The position numbers were made by a program, and so were the translations under genes. The notes under the pieces were generated by a model. It searched no databases and had not been told where the DNA came from. It saw only the letters and a program-made list of their open reading frames with translations. DNA of 64,000 nucleotides from Escherichia coli DSM 30083 = JCM 1649 = ATCC 11775 (GTDB taxonomy: Bacteria > Pseudomonadota > Gammaproteobacteria > Enterobacterales > Enterobacteriaceae), in contig NZ_CP033092.2 in NCBI RefSeq assembly GCF_003697165.2, positions 310,001 through 374,000 on the forward strand. Direction: 5' to 3'. Below are positions 10,203 to 18,952 of the stretch, in pieces (position 1 is the stretch's first letter; every line of letters starts with the position of its first letter).

Positions 10203-10228
10203 TCAGGTTACAAAAAGTTGTAACCTGA
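10203..10228 (+). other. intercistronic hairpin after the major pilin gene
   Basis: A perfect 11-bp stem (10203-10213 with 10218-10228) closes a 4-base AAAG loop, without a T-run. In other fimbrial operons such a structure between the major subunit and the chaperone stabilises the upstream mRNA or partly blocks read-through, giving excess pilin over usher. That role here is inference. Confidence 0.6.
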
Positions 10229-10288
10229 GATTGAAATTATTTAATAGAGTATGAATAACAGATGTTATTTCATCAACAAGGATGCTGT

Positions 10289-11041
10289 ATGAAATGTATT
10301 ATTGGAAATAAAAAATGGGTTTGTGGATTCAGGGATGAATTAAAAGTATCACAAAATATTATACGCTCAGGGATTCTTTTTTTACTATCGATATTATTTA
10401 TTAATAATGCGTCCGCGGGCGGGTTTGGCCTTGGCGTAACGCGATTGATTTATCCGGCAGAAAGTAAGCAAATAACACTCAGTGTGCAAAATAGCGGTGA
10501 CAACACCAGTTATTTAATTCAATCATGGGTTGATGACAGTAAAACGGAAAAAAAGAGCCAGGATTTTGTTATCACTCCTCCCCTCTTTATGTTGCCAACG
10601 CGTAAAGAAGCTTCATTACGTATCATGTTTCTTGGTAAGACTAATTTGCCGACCGATCGTGAAACTTTGTATTGGATGAATGTTAAAGCAATTCCGCCAA
10701 CAGATGAGAAAAATACACAGAAGAATACCTTACAGTTGGCATTACAAAACAAAATCAAGCTATTTTATCGCCCGGAAAATCTACCTGTGCAACCAGGAAA
10801 AGCACGAAATATGTTGCGGTTTAAGTATGAGGGAAAACAACTAAAAGTTATCAATCCTTCGCCTTATTACCTGACACTGACAGGAATTAAAGTACAAGGG
10901 AGTAAATTGCCCAATATGTTTGTACCACCGAAAAGTGATATTACGGTCTCGTCGCCAGTGACGTTGGCTGGTGAAATTACTTATCAAACAATTAATGACT
11001 TTGGTGCTACGACGGAGCGGCAGAAAGGAATAATGCAGTAA
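10289..11041 (+). CDS. aufB: periplasmic fimbrial chaperone (first of two)
   Basis: PapD-family chaperone, 250 residues from the chosen start. It binds pilin subunits in the periplasm by donor-strand complementation and delivers them to the usher. The ATG at 10289 is preferred to an upstream in-frame ATG at 10262 because AAGGA (10278-10282) sits 6 bases before it. A hydrophobic segment ending NNASA is the signal peptide; mature sequence starts GGFGLGVTRLIYPA with the conserved arginine and alternating strand, and contains the LYWMNVKAIP and KLFYRPENL signatures. It sits between major subunit and usher in the fimbrial operon. Confidence 0.88.
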   Translation: MKCIIGNKKWVCGFRDELKVSQNIIRSGILFLLSILFINNASAGGFGLGVTRLIYPAESKQITLSVQNSGDNTSYLIQSWVDDSKTEKKSQDFVITPPLFMLPTRKEASLRIMFLGKTNLPTDRETLYWMNVKAIPPTDEKNTQKNTLQLALQNKIKLFYRPENLPVQPGKARNMLRFKYEGKQLKVINPSPYYLTLTGIKVQGSKLPNMFVPPKSDITVSSPVTLAGEITYQTINDFGATTERQKGIMQ

Positions 11042-11077
11042 CAACGGAATAGTTCAGATGCAACACAGGTCAGGGAT

Positions 11078-13672
11078 ATGAACCTAAAGCTCAAAAGATG
11101 CGAATATTGGATGGCGGCACAAAAGCAGATGAAACGGGTTGTGCCGCTTCTTCTGGTTATTATGCCTGCATGTTCAATCGCGGGAATGCGCTTTAACCCT
11201 GCTTTTCTGTCGGGTGATACTGAAGCTGTTGCTGACTTATCCCGCTTCGAGAAAGGGATGACTTATCTTCCTGGTAGCTATGAAGTCGAAGTTTGGGTCA
11301 ATGATTCCCCTTTACTCTCTCGTACTGTAACTTTTAAAGCAGACGATGCGAATCAACTGATTCCCTGCCTTTCACTTGCTGACTTATTAAGCCTTGGAAT
11401 TAACAAAAATGCGCTGCCAGAGCAGGCTTTGGCTTCATCTGAAAATAGTTGCCTTGATTTGCGTATCTGGTTTCCTGATGTGCATTACATGCCGGAGCTG
11501 GATGCACAGAGACTTAAACTGACCTTTCCGCAGGCGATAATAAAACGTGACGCCCGCGGATATATTCCACCAGAACAGTGGGATAACGGTATTACAGCTT
11601 TTTTGCTGAATTATGACTTTTCTGGTAATAACGATCGTGGTGATTACTCTTCAAATAACTATTATTTAAATCTTCGCGCTGGGATCAATATTGGTGCATG
11701 GCGTTTTCGCGATTATTCAACCTGGAGTCGTGGGAGTAATTCAGCAGGTAAACTGGAGCATATCAGTAGTACGTTGCAGCGCGTTATTATTCCTTTCAGA
11801 AGTGAATTAACGCTAGGAGATACATGGTCATCATCAGATGTTTTCGACAGTGTTAGTATTCGTGGCATAAAACTGGAATCTGACGAAAATATGTTGCCCG
11901 ATAGTCAAAGTGGTTTCGCTCCCACGGTGCGCGGAATTGCGAAAAGTCGCGCTCAGGTAACAATCAAACAGAATGGTTATGTCATTTATCAAACCTATAT
12001 GCCGCCGGGACCGTTTGAGATTAGCGATCTTAACCCGACATCATCTGCGGGAGATCTGGAAGTTACCATCAAAGAGTCTGATAATTCAGAAACTGTCTAT
12101 ACCGTACCTTATGCCGCTGTCCCCATCCTGCAACGAGAAGGTCATTCAAAATATTCTACTACGGTTGGCCAATATCGAAGCAATAGCTATAACCAGAAAA
12201 GTCCTTATATATTTCAGGGGGAATTAATTTGGGGTTTACCCTGGGATATTACGGCTTATGGTGGGGCACAATTCTCTGAGGATTACCGGGCGTTGGCGCT
12301 CGGCCTTGGCCTGAATCTGGGTGTATTTGGTGCAACATCGTTTGATGTTACTCAGGCTAACAGTTCGCTTGTGGATGGGAGCAAACATCAAGGGCAATCT
12401 TATCGTTTTCTTTATTCCAAATCGTTAGTTCAGACAGGAACAGCATTCCATATTATTGGCTATCGTTATTCAACCCAGGGCTTTTACACTTTAAGTGATA
12501 CGACATACCAACAAATGTCAGGGACTGTTGTTGATCCAAAAACGTTAGATGATAAAGATTACGTTTATAACTGGAATGATTTTTATAACTTGCGTTATAG
12601 CAAACGTGGAAAATTTCAGGCTAGTGTATCGCAACCTTTCGGTAACTACGGGTCTATGTATTTATCGGCTAGTCAGCAAACATACTGGAATACTGATAAA
12701 AAAGATTCTTTATACCAAGTTGGTTATAACACCAGTATTAAGGGTATCTATCTAAATGTTGCGTGGAATTACAGTAAATCACCAGGGACAAATGCGGATA
12801 AAATTGTCTCGCTAAATGTCTCATTACCTATAAGTAATTGGTTATCTTCCACGAATGATGGGCGCTCATCATCGAATGCCATGACTGCAACGTATGGTTA
12901 TAGTCAGGATAACCACGGACAGGTAAACCAATATACGGGGGTATCTGGTTCTCTGTTGGAGCAGCATAATCTCAGTTATAACATACAACATGGTTTTGCT
13001 AATCAGGATAATAGCAGTAGTGGTTCTGTTGGTGTTAATTATCGTGGGGCATATGGTTCCTTGAATTCCGCCTACAGTTACGATAATGAAGGTAATCAAC
13101 AAATAAACTATGGCATCAGTGGTGCTCTTGTTGTACATGAAAATGGTCTTACGTTGAGTCAACCATTAGGTGAAACTAATGTTTTGATAAAAGCGCCTGG
13201 AGCGAATAATGTGGATGTTCAGCGGGGGACAGGAATATCCACTGACTGGCGTGGATATGCAGTTGTTCCTTATGCAACAGAATATAGACGTAATAATATT
13301 TCATTAGATCCTATGTCAATGAATATGCATACTGAACTGGATATCACTTCCACTGAAGTTATTCCGGGAAAAGGTGCGTTAGTTCGTGCAGAGTTTGCTG
13401 CTCATATCGGTATTCGTGGTTTGTTCACAGTTCGTTATCGTAATAAATCAGTCCCATTCGGTGCTACAGCCAGCGCTCAGATTAAAAACAGTAGTCAAAT
13501 TACCGGGATTGTCGGCGATAATGGACAACTTTATCTCTCAGGATTGCCTTTAGAAGGTGTTATTAATATCCAGTGGGGAGACGGTGTTCAGCAAAAATGT
13601 CAGGCTAATTACAAGCTCCCTGAAACAGAACTGGATAATCCTGTTAGCTATGCAACTCTGGAGTGCCGCTAA
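11078..13672 (+). CDS. aufC: outer membrane fimbrial usher
   Basis: FimD/PapC-type usher, 864 residues, the outer-membrane pore that recruits chaperone-subunit complexes and assembles the pilus. A cleavable leader of about 36 residues precedes FNPAFLSGDTEAVADLSRFEKG, the chaperone-binding N-terminal domain; the 24-strand barrel with plug follows, and two C-terminal domains end with PETELDNPVSYATLECR. Two N-terminal-domain cysteines and the C-terminal pair are present. The start is taken at 11078 after TCAGGGAT. The stop overlaps the next gene by one base (TAATG). Full length. Confidence 0.92.
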   Translation: MNLKLKRCEYWMAAQKQMKRVVPLLLVIMPACSIAGMRFNPAFLSGDTEAVADLSRFEKGMTYLPGSYEVEVWVNDSPLLSRTVTFKADDANQLIPCLSLADLLSLGINKNALPEQALASSENSCLDLRIWFPDVHYMPELDAQRLKLTFPQAIIKRDARGYIPPEQWDNGITAFLLNYDFSGNNDRGDYSSNNYYLNLRAGINIGAWRFRDYSTWSRGSNSAGKLEHISSTLQRVIIPFRSELTLGDTWSSSDVFDSVSIRGIKLESDENMLPDSQSGFAPTVRGIAKSRAQVTIKQNGYVIYQTYMPPGPFEISDLNPTSSAGDLEVTIKESDNSETVYTVPYAAVPILQREGHSKYSTTVGQYRSNSYNQKSPYIFQGELIWGLPWDITAYGGAQFSEDYRALALGLGLNLGVFGATSFDVTQANSSLVDGSKHQGQSYRFLYSKSLVQTGTAFHIIGYRYSTQGFYTLSDTTYQQMSGTVVDPKTLDDKDYVYNWNDFYNLRYSKRGKFQASVSQPFGNYGSMYLSASQQTYWNTDKKDSLYQVGYNTSIKGIYLNVAWNYSKSPGTNADKIVSLNVSLPISNWLSSTNDGRSSSNAMTATYGYSQDNHGQVNQYTGVSGSLLEQHNLSYNIQHGFANQDNSSSGSVGVNYRGAYGSLNSAYSYDNEGNQQINYGISGALVVHENGLTLSQPLGETNVLIKAPGANNVDVQRGTGISTDWRGYAVVPYATEYRRNNISLDPMSMNMHTELDITSTEVIPGKGALVRAEFAAHIGIRGLFTVRYRNKSVPFGATASAQIKNSSQITGIVGDNGQLYLSGLPLEGVINIQWGDGVQQKCQANYKLPETELDNPVSYATLECR

Positions 13673-14235
13673 TGAATTTAATATTCTCTAAATATTCTGT
13701 ATTTTTTATTCTTTTCGCTTTTTTTGCTTTTCCGCTCTCAGGGCAGGCCAATGATTCAGTTGTTGTTACATTTACTGGGATTTTGTTGGCAAAAAGCTGT
13801 GACATTACTACCGGAAGTAAAGATCAGTCGGTAAAAATGGGCACTTATGATGCTAATGAATTTTTAAATGTAGGTGATGTTTCTCCGAGTCAAACGTTTA
13901 CGATTAATGTACAAGGATGCCCGACTGCAAAAAGTACTGTTTATAGTTCTGGTGTGAGCGCCAATGTGCGGTTTACTGGTGATGCAGATGCCATTAATAG
14001 CGCATTACTGCGTCTCTCCGCCGGTGCAGATAGTGCGACTGGACTGGGAATAGAAATATTGGATAACAATGATGTGGCGATTGCCATTAATGGTGAATCA
14101 GGTTTTCGTGATTTAGTGTTAAATGAAAACGGTGATGCTAATTTGACGTTTAAACTTCGCTATAAATCAACTCAGGAAAATGTACATGCCGGGCAAGCAA
14201 ATGCTCTGTTGTATTTTGATATCGATTATCAGTGA
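13672..14235 (+). CDS. aufD: minor fimbrial subunit (AufD-like)
   Basis: Pilin-domain protein, 187 residues, with a signal peptide (about 1-25, ending SGQA) and a short donor-strand extension leading to VVVTFTGILLAKSC; the second cysteine is in VQGCPTAKS. The C-terminus LLYFDIDYQ is the chaperone-recognition strand. The ATG at 13672 lies in the usher stop and has GGAG eight bases upstream; a GTG nine bases earlier is less likely. Probably a tip or adaptor subunit, by analogy with auf-type and type 1 operons. Confidence 0.85.
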   Translation: MNLIFSKYSVFFILFAFFAFPLSGQANDSVVVTFTGILLAKSCDITTGSKDQSVKMGTYDANEFLNVGDVSPSQTFTINVQGCPTAKSTVYSSGVSANVRFTGDADAINSALLRLSAGADSATGLGIEILDNNDVAIAINGESGFRDLVLNENGDANLTFKLRYKSTQENVHAGQANALLYFDIDYQ

Positions 14236-14242
14236 GGGAGAT

Positions 14243-14757
14243 ATGAAGATATTCATTAGTTTATTTTTGTTTATAATATCAACAAATTCTTTTGCTGATG
14301 ATATCACTCATGCCGGAGTGGTTCGTATTGAAGGGTTAATTACCGAAAAAACCTGCATTATTTCTGATGAGTCAAAAAATTTTACAGTTAATATGCCAGA
14401 CGTACCCAGTAGTTCGGTAAGGAGTGCAGGGGATGTTACTGAAAAGGTTTATTTTTCCATAACGTTAACCCGCTGTGGTAGTGATGTTGGCAACGCGTAT
14501 ATAAAGTTTACCGGCAATACAGTTTCTGAAGATGCCAGTTTATATAAGCTGGAAGATGGCTCGGTAGAGGGGCTTGCACTTACGATTTTTGATAAGAACA
14601 AAGGCAGTATTAGTAATGATGTTAAAAGCATGGGTTTTTCACTTACATCATCAGTTGATAATATATTGCATTTTTTGCGGCTTACAAAGCATTAAAAAAT
14701 AATGTCCAACCAGGGGATGCAAATGCGTCAGTATCGTTTATTGTCACCTATGATTAA
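14243..14757 (+). pseudogene. aufE: minor fimbrial subunit (AufE-like), frameshifted at a T6 tract
   Basis: As written, the frame stops at 14695 after 150 residues ending LHFLRLTKH. The first 140 residues are a normal pilin: signal peptide to about residue 19, cysteines in EKTC and TRCG. If one base is added to the T6 run at 14671-14676, the frame continues FFAAYKAL...QPGDANASV and ends in SFIVTYD at 14757, a textbook pilin C-terminal strand, giving 171 residues. The shift therefore removes the strand needed for chaperone binding. Homopolymer slippage, a phase-variable tract and sequencing error are all possible. The start at 14243 follows GAGGGAG. Confidence 0.85.
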
Positions 14758-15502
14758 GGTAGTCATAGTATTATTTTCCCTTTTATTCTCTACAGCACAA
14801 GCAGGCTTAGTGATCGGTGGAACGCGTTTTGCGTATCCGGAAAATCAGTCCTCAATATCTGTTGAACTCAAAAACACTTCAGACAGAGATATGTTAGTCA
14901 AGGTTGCTGTCTCCCCTGATGATGCTCGTCAGTTGACGGGAACGGTTGAATCTTTGCCCTCATATTCTGAAACGGTATTTATCGCAACTCCGCCACTGTT
15001 TGTTTTGAAGCCTGACAAAAATACAAAAATAAGAATTAATCGTGTTGGTGGCAGTTTATCTGCCGACCGGGAAAGTTTATTTATACTGAATGTTGCAGCA
15101 TTACCAACGTTGGAAAATAGTCATTCAGTCAAAACTGATAATCAATTGCAAATAGCAGTCCGCAATCGTATGAAAATATTCTATCGGCCATCAAATTTGT
15201 CTGAAGACCCGAATATGTCATATCAGAAATTACGCTGGGCACGAAAAAATGAAATTGTTACCGTTTATAATCCAGGCCCCAGATATGTGACACTCTATAA
15301 CCTACATGTTGATGGTAAAGTTATAGATGGTGGTATGGTCGCACCATTTAGCCATCGCCAACAATCATGGTGTAAATCGCAAGGGGTTTGTGAAATAGCA
15401 TGGCAGACATTGGATGTTTATAATAATGTTTTACCTGCATGGAAAGTAAAGATGAATCTGTTGCAGATGGATGTGTCAGGTTTACAAGTTAAAACGGATT
15501 AG
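14723..15502 (+). CDS. aufF: periplasmic fimbrial chaperone (second of two)
   Basis: PapD-family chaperone, 259 residues from the ATG at 14723, chosen for AGGGG six bases upstream; ATGs at 14702 and 14750 are alternatives, the last giving a compact signal peptide. The leader ends STAQA; the mature protein starts GLVIGGTRFAYP and carries the conserved LFILNVAALP and MKIFYRPSNL signatures. It overlaps the original end of the preceding subunit gene, so translation of the two was probably coupled before the frameshift. A second chaperone next to the adhesin is typical of auf-like operons and may serve the tip subunits. Confidence 0.87.
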   Translation: MRQYRLLSPMIKVVIVLFSLLFSTAQAGLVIGGTRFAYPENQSSISVELKNTSDRDMLVKVAVSPDDARQLTGTVESLPSYSETVFIATPPLFVLKPDKNTKIRINRVGGSLSADRESLFILNVAALPTLENSHSVKTDNQLQIAVRNRMKIFYRPSNLSEDPNMSYQKLRWARKNEIVTVYNPGPRYVTLYNLHVDGKVIDGGMVAPFSHRQQSWCKSQGVCEIAWQTLDVYNNVLPAWKVKMNLLQMDVSGLQVKTD

Positions 15503-15516
15503 TAAAAGGAAATAAT

Positions 15517-16638
15517 ATGATTACTTATACCGGATATAAGCTGAAAGTTATTTTTATAATCTTTTTATTCTTGGGTTACCATGTTGTAGCCTATGCTGAA
15601 ATGGGCCGGGATCGTGAGTTTTGCTATCCTGGATCTCCAGAAAACAATACCACACCGGCTGTTTTTTATTATAATTTTGGCACAACGATTATTTCAGATA
15701 TAAATAATAATATACCAGGTACTATTCTGCCCGAAAAAAACTGGAAAATTGGTCTGTATAAGGCTTATTGTAATTCCATTAGCAATTATGAGGTATATTT
15801 TAGCGGAGTGTCAGGTATTGATCCATCTGGTACATCTGGTATTCAACAGGGGAGTGATATATTTGTTCCAGTGACGCATGAAATATCAATTTCTACACAT
15901 GTTAAACTCTATAATAAAAATGGGACACAGACAGATAAAACAGTACCATTTTATAATTATAGTACTAATTATCCAACGGATAGAAGTAAACCATCAAATT
16001 GGTCTTCAGGAACAGAGGGCTATATTAAAATTAAATTGGATAAAAAGATTATCTCTGATATCTCTCTGAATAATGTACTTTTAGTTTCATTGTATGCCAG
16101 TCAGCGGCAAACGGAACATGGGCCAGTACCATTATTTAATGCCTGGATCAGCAACCTGGATATTCAGGTTCCGCAAGGTTGCACAATTAATGAGGGTACG
16201 AGTTTTACTGTTAATATGCCGGATGTGTGGGCCAGTGAATTGAGCCGGGCTGGTGCCGGAGCGAAGCCCGCTGGTGTTACTCCTGTAGCAACCACTATTC
16301 CGATTAATTGTACGAATAAAGATACAGATGCGGTAATGACGTTGGTATTCGACGGTAACATTTCAGCTACACGTGATACCAATGGGAAACAAAGTATTAT
16401 TCAGGCACAAGATAATCCTGATGTTGGTATTATGATTATGGATAGTCAGCAAAACTCCGTAGATTTAAATGCTCTGGCAACATCAGTAGGCGTTCCATTC
16501 AGATTGGTGGAAAACCAGACGGCTTCTGCGCAAACTGCTGATGTTACTTTCCTGACTTTACCTGTTAGTACAACTGGAAAAGTGCCTGCGGCAGGTCGTT
16601 ATAATGCACTGGCTATATTGCGAGTGGAATATCAGTAA
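15517..16638 (+). CDS. aufG: fimbrial tip adhesin, two-domain
   Basis: Last gene of the fimbrial operon, 373 residues, much longer than the subunits, as expected for a two-domain adhesin. A signal peptide (about 1-28) leads into an N-terminal domain of about 190 residues rich in Asn, Tyr and Ser (receptor-binding domain, ligand unknown), joined to a C-terminal pilin domain starting near VPQGCTINEG and ending LAILRVEYQ, with its cysteine pair in QGCT and INCTN. It shares the phrase FTVNMPDV with the frameshifted subunit. Start follows AAGGAAATAAT. The adhesin role is inferred from length, position and architecture. Confidence 0.83.
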   Translation: MITYTGYKLKVIFIIFLFLGYHVVAYAEMGRDREFCYPGSPENNTTPAVFYYNFGTTIISDINNNIPGTILPEKNWKIGLYKAYCNSISNYEVYFSGVSGIDPSGTSGIQQGSDIFVPVTHEISISTHVKLYNKNGTQTDKTVPFYNYSTNYPTDRSKPSNWSSGTEGYIKIKLDKKIISDISLNNVLLVSLYASQRQTEHGPVPLFNAWISNLDIQVPQGCTINEGTSFTVNMPDVWASELSRAGAGAKPAGVTPVATTIPINCTNKDTDAVMTLVFDGNISATRDTNGKQSIIQAQDNPDVGIMIMDSQQNSVDLNALATSVGVPFRLVENQTASAQTADVTFLTLPVSTTGKVPAAGRYNALAILRVEYQ

Positions 16639-16810
16639 TTTTTGAGCCAGTACCGAATCGGTTTAGCCATCACCGCAAAATAAAATGCAATAATAGGGAT
16701 GAACAGAATGTAAAATAAAAAATATTTTTAATTCTACAGGGGCAAAACCTGGTAGAAAATGTAGGTTATGTGCCGATGAATAAAATGTTGCATTAAGCCG
16801 GATAATAAAA

Positions 16811-17521
16811 ATGGAGTTAGTTGATACGTTATTTGCAAACTTCTCCGGTACTGATCCATTCACTGGCGTGGATATTACGATTGCCCACTGCAAATCAACA
16901 TACTGGGATGAAGGCATTGTTCAGCAACTCATTAACCAGGTCCTGGATGAAGGGGAAAAGTTCGCCGGTGCTGCCGGTCTTGAGGGATTATCTCGATACG
17001 ATGTCACATTAAATATTGGTTTAACGTCCAGCAATGTATGGCCGGGATTTTCCCTCGATACCGCCACCATTAGCCGTCTTTGTGCCTGTGGTGCTGACTT
17101 TGGATTTGCCCTCTATATCAGTGATGTACCAGATGTTCAATGTGATCTGAACACAACAAATGACTTCACCGTACAATTTACGGCGATGCTCAACCCGGAT
17201 GAGCGGGTGATCATAGCAAAGCGCCCGCTTAAAAAATGTGACGCCTGGATTGAGGATGTTTATATCTTTCAAGTGTTTAAAGAAGCCTGGCAATTTCAAA
17301 ACGATAACAGTTTACGCGGATTTCGCGATAAGCAGGCTGAACTGAAACTCTACGCGCGTCATTACTCAGTGGAAAATTGCACAGAGGAAAGCTGTTGGGA
17401 CTGTAATTATTGCATTCGGCCCAGCTTTTCCCTCTCTCGTAGTGCCATTATTCGCCTGAATGCGGCGAATGCTCGTTTTGTCTATCAACCCTTTACACGC
17501 GATCAGCGGGCGAGGGGGTAA
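16811..17521 (+). CDS. uncharacterised soluble protein with internal repeat, first gene of a three-gene block
   Basis: 236 residues, no signal peptide or membrane segment. Two stretches resemble each other: PGFSLDTATISRL at about 78-90 followed by a hydrophobic strand, and PSFSLSRSAIIRL at about 204-216 followed by one, suggesting a duplicated alpha/beta domain. The pattern faintly resembles DUF4279-type proteins, some of which are immunity proteins, but this is only a visual impression. A cysteine cluster lies at about C190, C195, C198 and C201. The ribosome site is weak (GGATAATAAAA). The stop is 2 bases before the next ATG, so the three genes are one operon. Function unknown. Confidence 0.8.
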   Translation: MELVDTLFANFSGTDPFTGVDITIAHCKSTYWDEGIVQQLINQVLDEGEKFAGAAGLEGLSRYDVTLNIGLTSSNVWPGFSLDTATISRLCACGADFGFALYISDVPDVQCDLNTTNDFTVQFTAMLNPDERVIIAKRPLKKCDAWIEDVYIFQVFKEAWQFQNDNSLRGFRDKQAELKLYARHYSVENCTEESCWDCNYCIRPSFSLSRSAIIRLNAANARFVYQPFTRDQRARG

Positions 17522-17523
17522 TT

Positions 17524-18291
17524 ATGCCCCCCACTCCTGCCATGCAGGCATTAATTGAGCAGATATATCATATTTTTCGTCGTTATCCGGCGCCGAAGCA
17601 ATTTGTGGTTTGTTGTGAATATTGTCTGAGTCAACAGGAACAAAAAGCATTACGGAATACATCGTTGCGAGCGATTCCTTATTCCTTAATCAATGCCTGG
17701 AATAGTAGTCCAGGACCTGATCCGCAAAACAGCGATGAGGTTCGTTATTTTCTGCCTCGTTTACTGGAGTTTGTTGCGCAGGGGCAATTTGACAATATTC
17801 ACGAAGTATTTTCTCTACGGCGTATAAACCTTGCCAGTAAAGAAAACTGGCGTGAGGATGAACGGGAAATATTGCAGCAATTTGCTTGCCAGTATATGAC
17901 TGATTGGGTATCCGGGGATGAGGCTGTCGAATTACAGTACAAGCTGGAAATGTTTTTCCGTGCCGATATCGCTCTTTCGCCATTGCTTGATGCCATTATT
18001 TCAGTTCCCGGATTTTGGTCGGCAGCGTCTCTTGCCTGTTTATTGAATACGTATCGTGACGGTTATATCAGAGATAACCAGGACGATATCGATAAAGCCA
18101 TTACCGCCCAAATCAATGCCTGGGCCTTCAACAATCAATCCATCCTGAAAGAACGCGCGCGGCAGGCGATTGAGAACCCGCTTAAGCAGCCCGAACAGGG
18201 CACACAGTATCAGATCTGGGAAGACGACTGGATGATTGATGAGTGTTTATGCGCGATGTATGACGCATCATCCGAATCACCAGGAAAATAA
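17524..18291 (+). CDS. uncharacterised soluble protein with FLPRLLE signature
   Basis: 255 residues, mostly helical and acidic, no export signal. The N-terminal half contains a CCEYC cysteine motif (about 30-34) and DEVRYFLPRLLEF (about 76-88); I recognise this combination as typical of a widespread but unnamed family of bacterial hypothetical proteins. The middle is a run of amphipathic helices and the C-terminus is tryptophan-rich (IWEDDWMIDECLC). AGGGGG precedes the start, which is 2 bases after the previous stop; the next gene starts 2 bases after its own stop. Function unknown; its partners are one soluble and one membrane protein. Confidence 0.82.
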   Translation: MPPTPAMQALIEQIYHIFRRYPAPKQFVVCCEYCLSQQEQKALRNTSLRAIPYSLINAWNSSPGPDPQNSDEVRYFLPRLLEFVAQGQFDNIHEVFSLRRINLASKENWREDEREILQQFACQYMTDWVSGDEAVELQYKLEMFFRADIALSPLLDAIISVPGFWSAASLACLLNTYRDGYIRDNQDDIDKAITAQINAWAFNNQSILKERARQAIENPLKQPEQGTQYQIWEDDWMIDECLCAMYDASSESPGK

Positions 18292-18293
18292 AA

Positions 18294-18899
18294 ATGATTA
18301 AATTCCGGCTTTATATTCCCCCTGTAATTCTCGGTTTTGTTATCGTACCATTATTGGTATGGCCGACGGTTATTGCCTTAGCCGTACTTATATTCACGTT
18401 AACTTTTCTGGCGGAAATAATATTCTCCTTTCCGCTCCTGGTTGTGCGTATTTCTCTTCAGGAATTACAACTTGAGTTATTGGTTGAATATGCACTTTTT
18501 TTCAGTGTAATGGGTGGCATCGGTTGGCAATTCTCCCGCAGAATGCCTCCTGAATTAAAAAACAGGCTACATTGCTGGCTGGTCTTTTCTCCGGTCTATT
18601 TCTGGTTAATTCTCTCGAATTTCATTCTTTATATTTCTCCAGAGAAATCAGCGTTGCTGGAAAATATCCGAAATTTCTTTCTGACATTTGTCTGGCTTCC
18701 CCTGAATTTTTCCCCTTTTTGGCCGCAGCCGTGGACTGATTTTGTCGGCCCGATTAGTGCCCAGCTTGGTTTTGCGTTGGGATATTATTGCCAGTGGCGT
18801 AGCAAAAATAGAAGCCATAGGAAGAAGTGGGGCGATTGGGTAACGTGCTTAAGTTTGGCGATTTTAGCTCTGGGGCCGTTATTCAATTATTTACAATGA
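18294..18899 (+). CDS. uncharacterised polytopic inner-membrane protein
   Basis: 201 residues with about five or six hydrophobic segments (near 8-45, 62-80, 92-113, 122-140, 152-166 and 180-199) and a basic cytoplasmic-looking loop WRSKNRSHRKKWGDW before the last. No known family recognised. Starts 2 bases after the preceding gene with AGGA upstream, completing the operon at 16811-18899. It runs towards glpD and is separated from it by the hairpin at 18921-18945. A membrane partner beside two soluble proteins could suit an immunity, transport or defence module, but nothing in the sequence decides this. Confidence 0.8.
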   Translation: MIKFRLYIPPVILGFVIVPLLVWPTVIALAVLIFTLTFLAEIIFSFPLLVVRISLQELQLELLVEYALFFSVMGGIGWQFSRRMPPELKNRLHCWLVFSPVYFWLILSNFILYISPEKSALLENIRNFFLTFVWLPLNFSPFWPQPWTDFVGPISAQLGFALGYYCQWRSKNRSHRKKWGDWVTCLSLAILALGPLFNYLQ

Positions 18900-18920
18900 A
18901 TAGTCTAAGGAATTCAAATA

Positions 18921-18945
18921 GCCCGGTTGCACTTCGCAACCGGGC
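18921..18945. terminator. terminator between the unknown operon and glpD
   Basis: A perfect 10-bp GC-rich stem (GCCCGGTTGC at 18921-18930 with its complement at 18936-18945) and 5-base loop lie between the convergent 18899 and 18953 stops. T-runs are poor on both sides, but position and stability fit a shared terminator, mainly for glpD. Confidence 0.75.
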
Positions 18946-18952
18946 ATCATCC

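Noticed and set aside
16663..16917. 84-codon minus-strand frame across the start of the unknown operon
   Set aside because: Overlaps the start of a better-supported gene and shows no domain or ribosome site.
16811..18899. calling the three-gene block a toxin-immunity or defence system
   Set aside because: No toxin, nuclease, ATPase or known defence domain is visible; only weak resemblance of one protein to immunity-type families.
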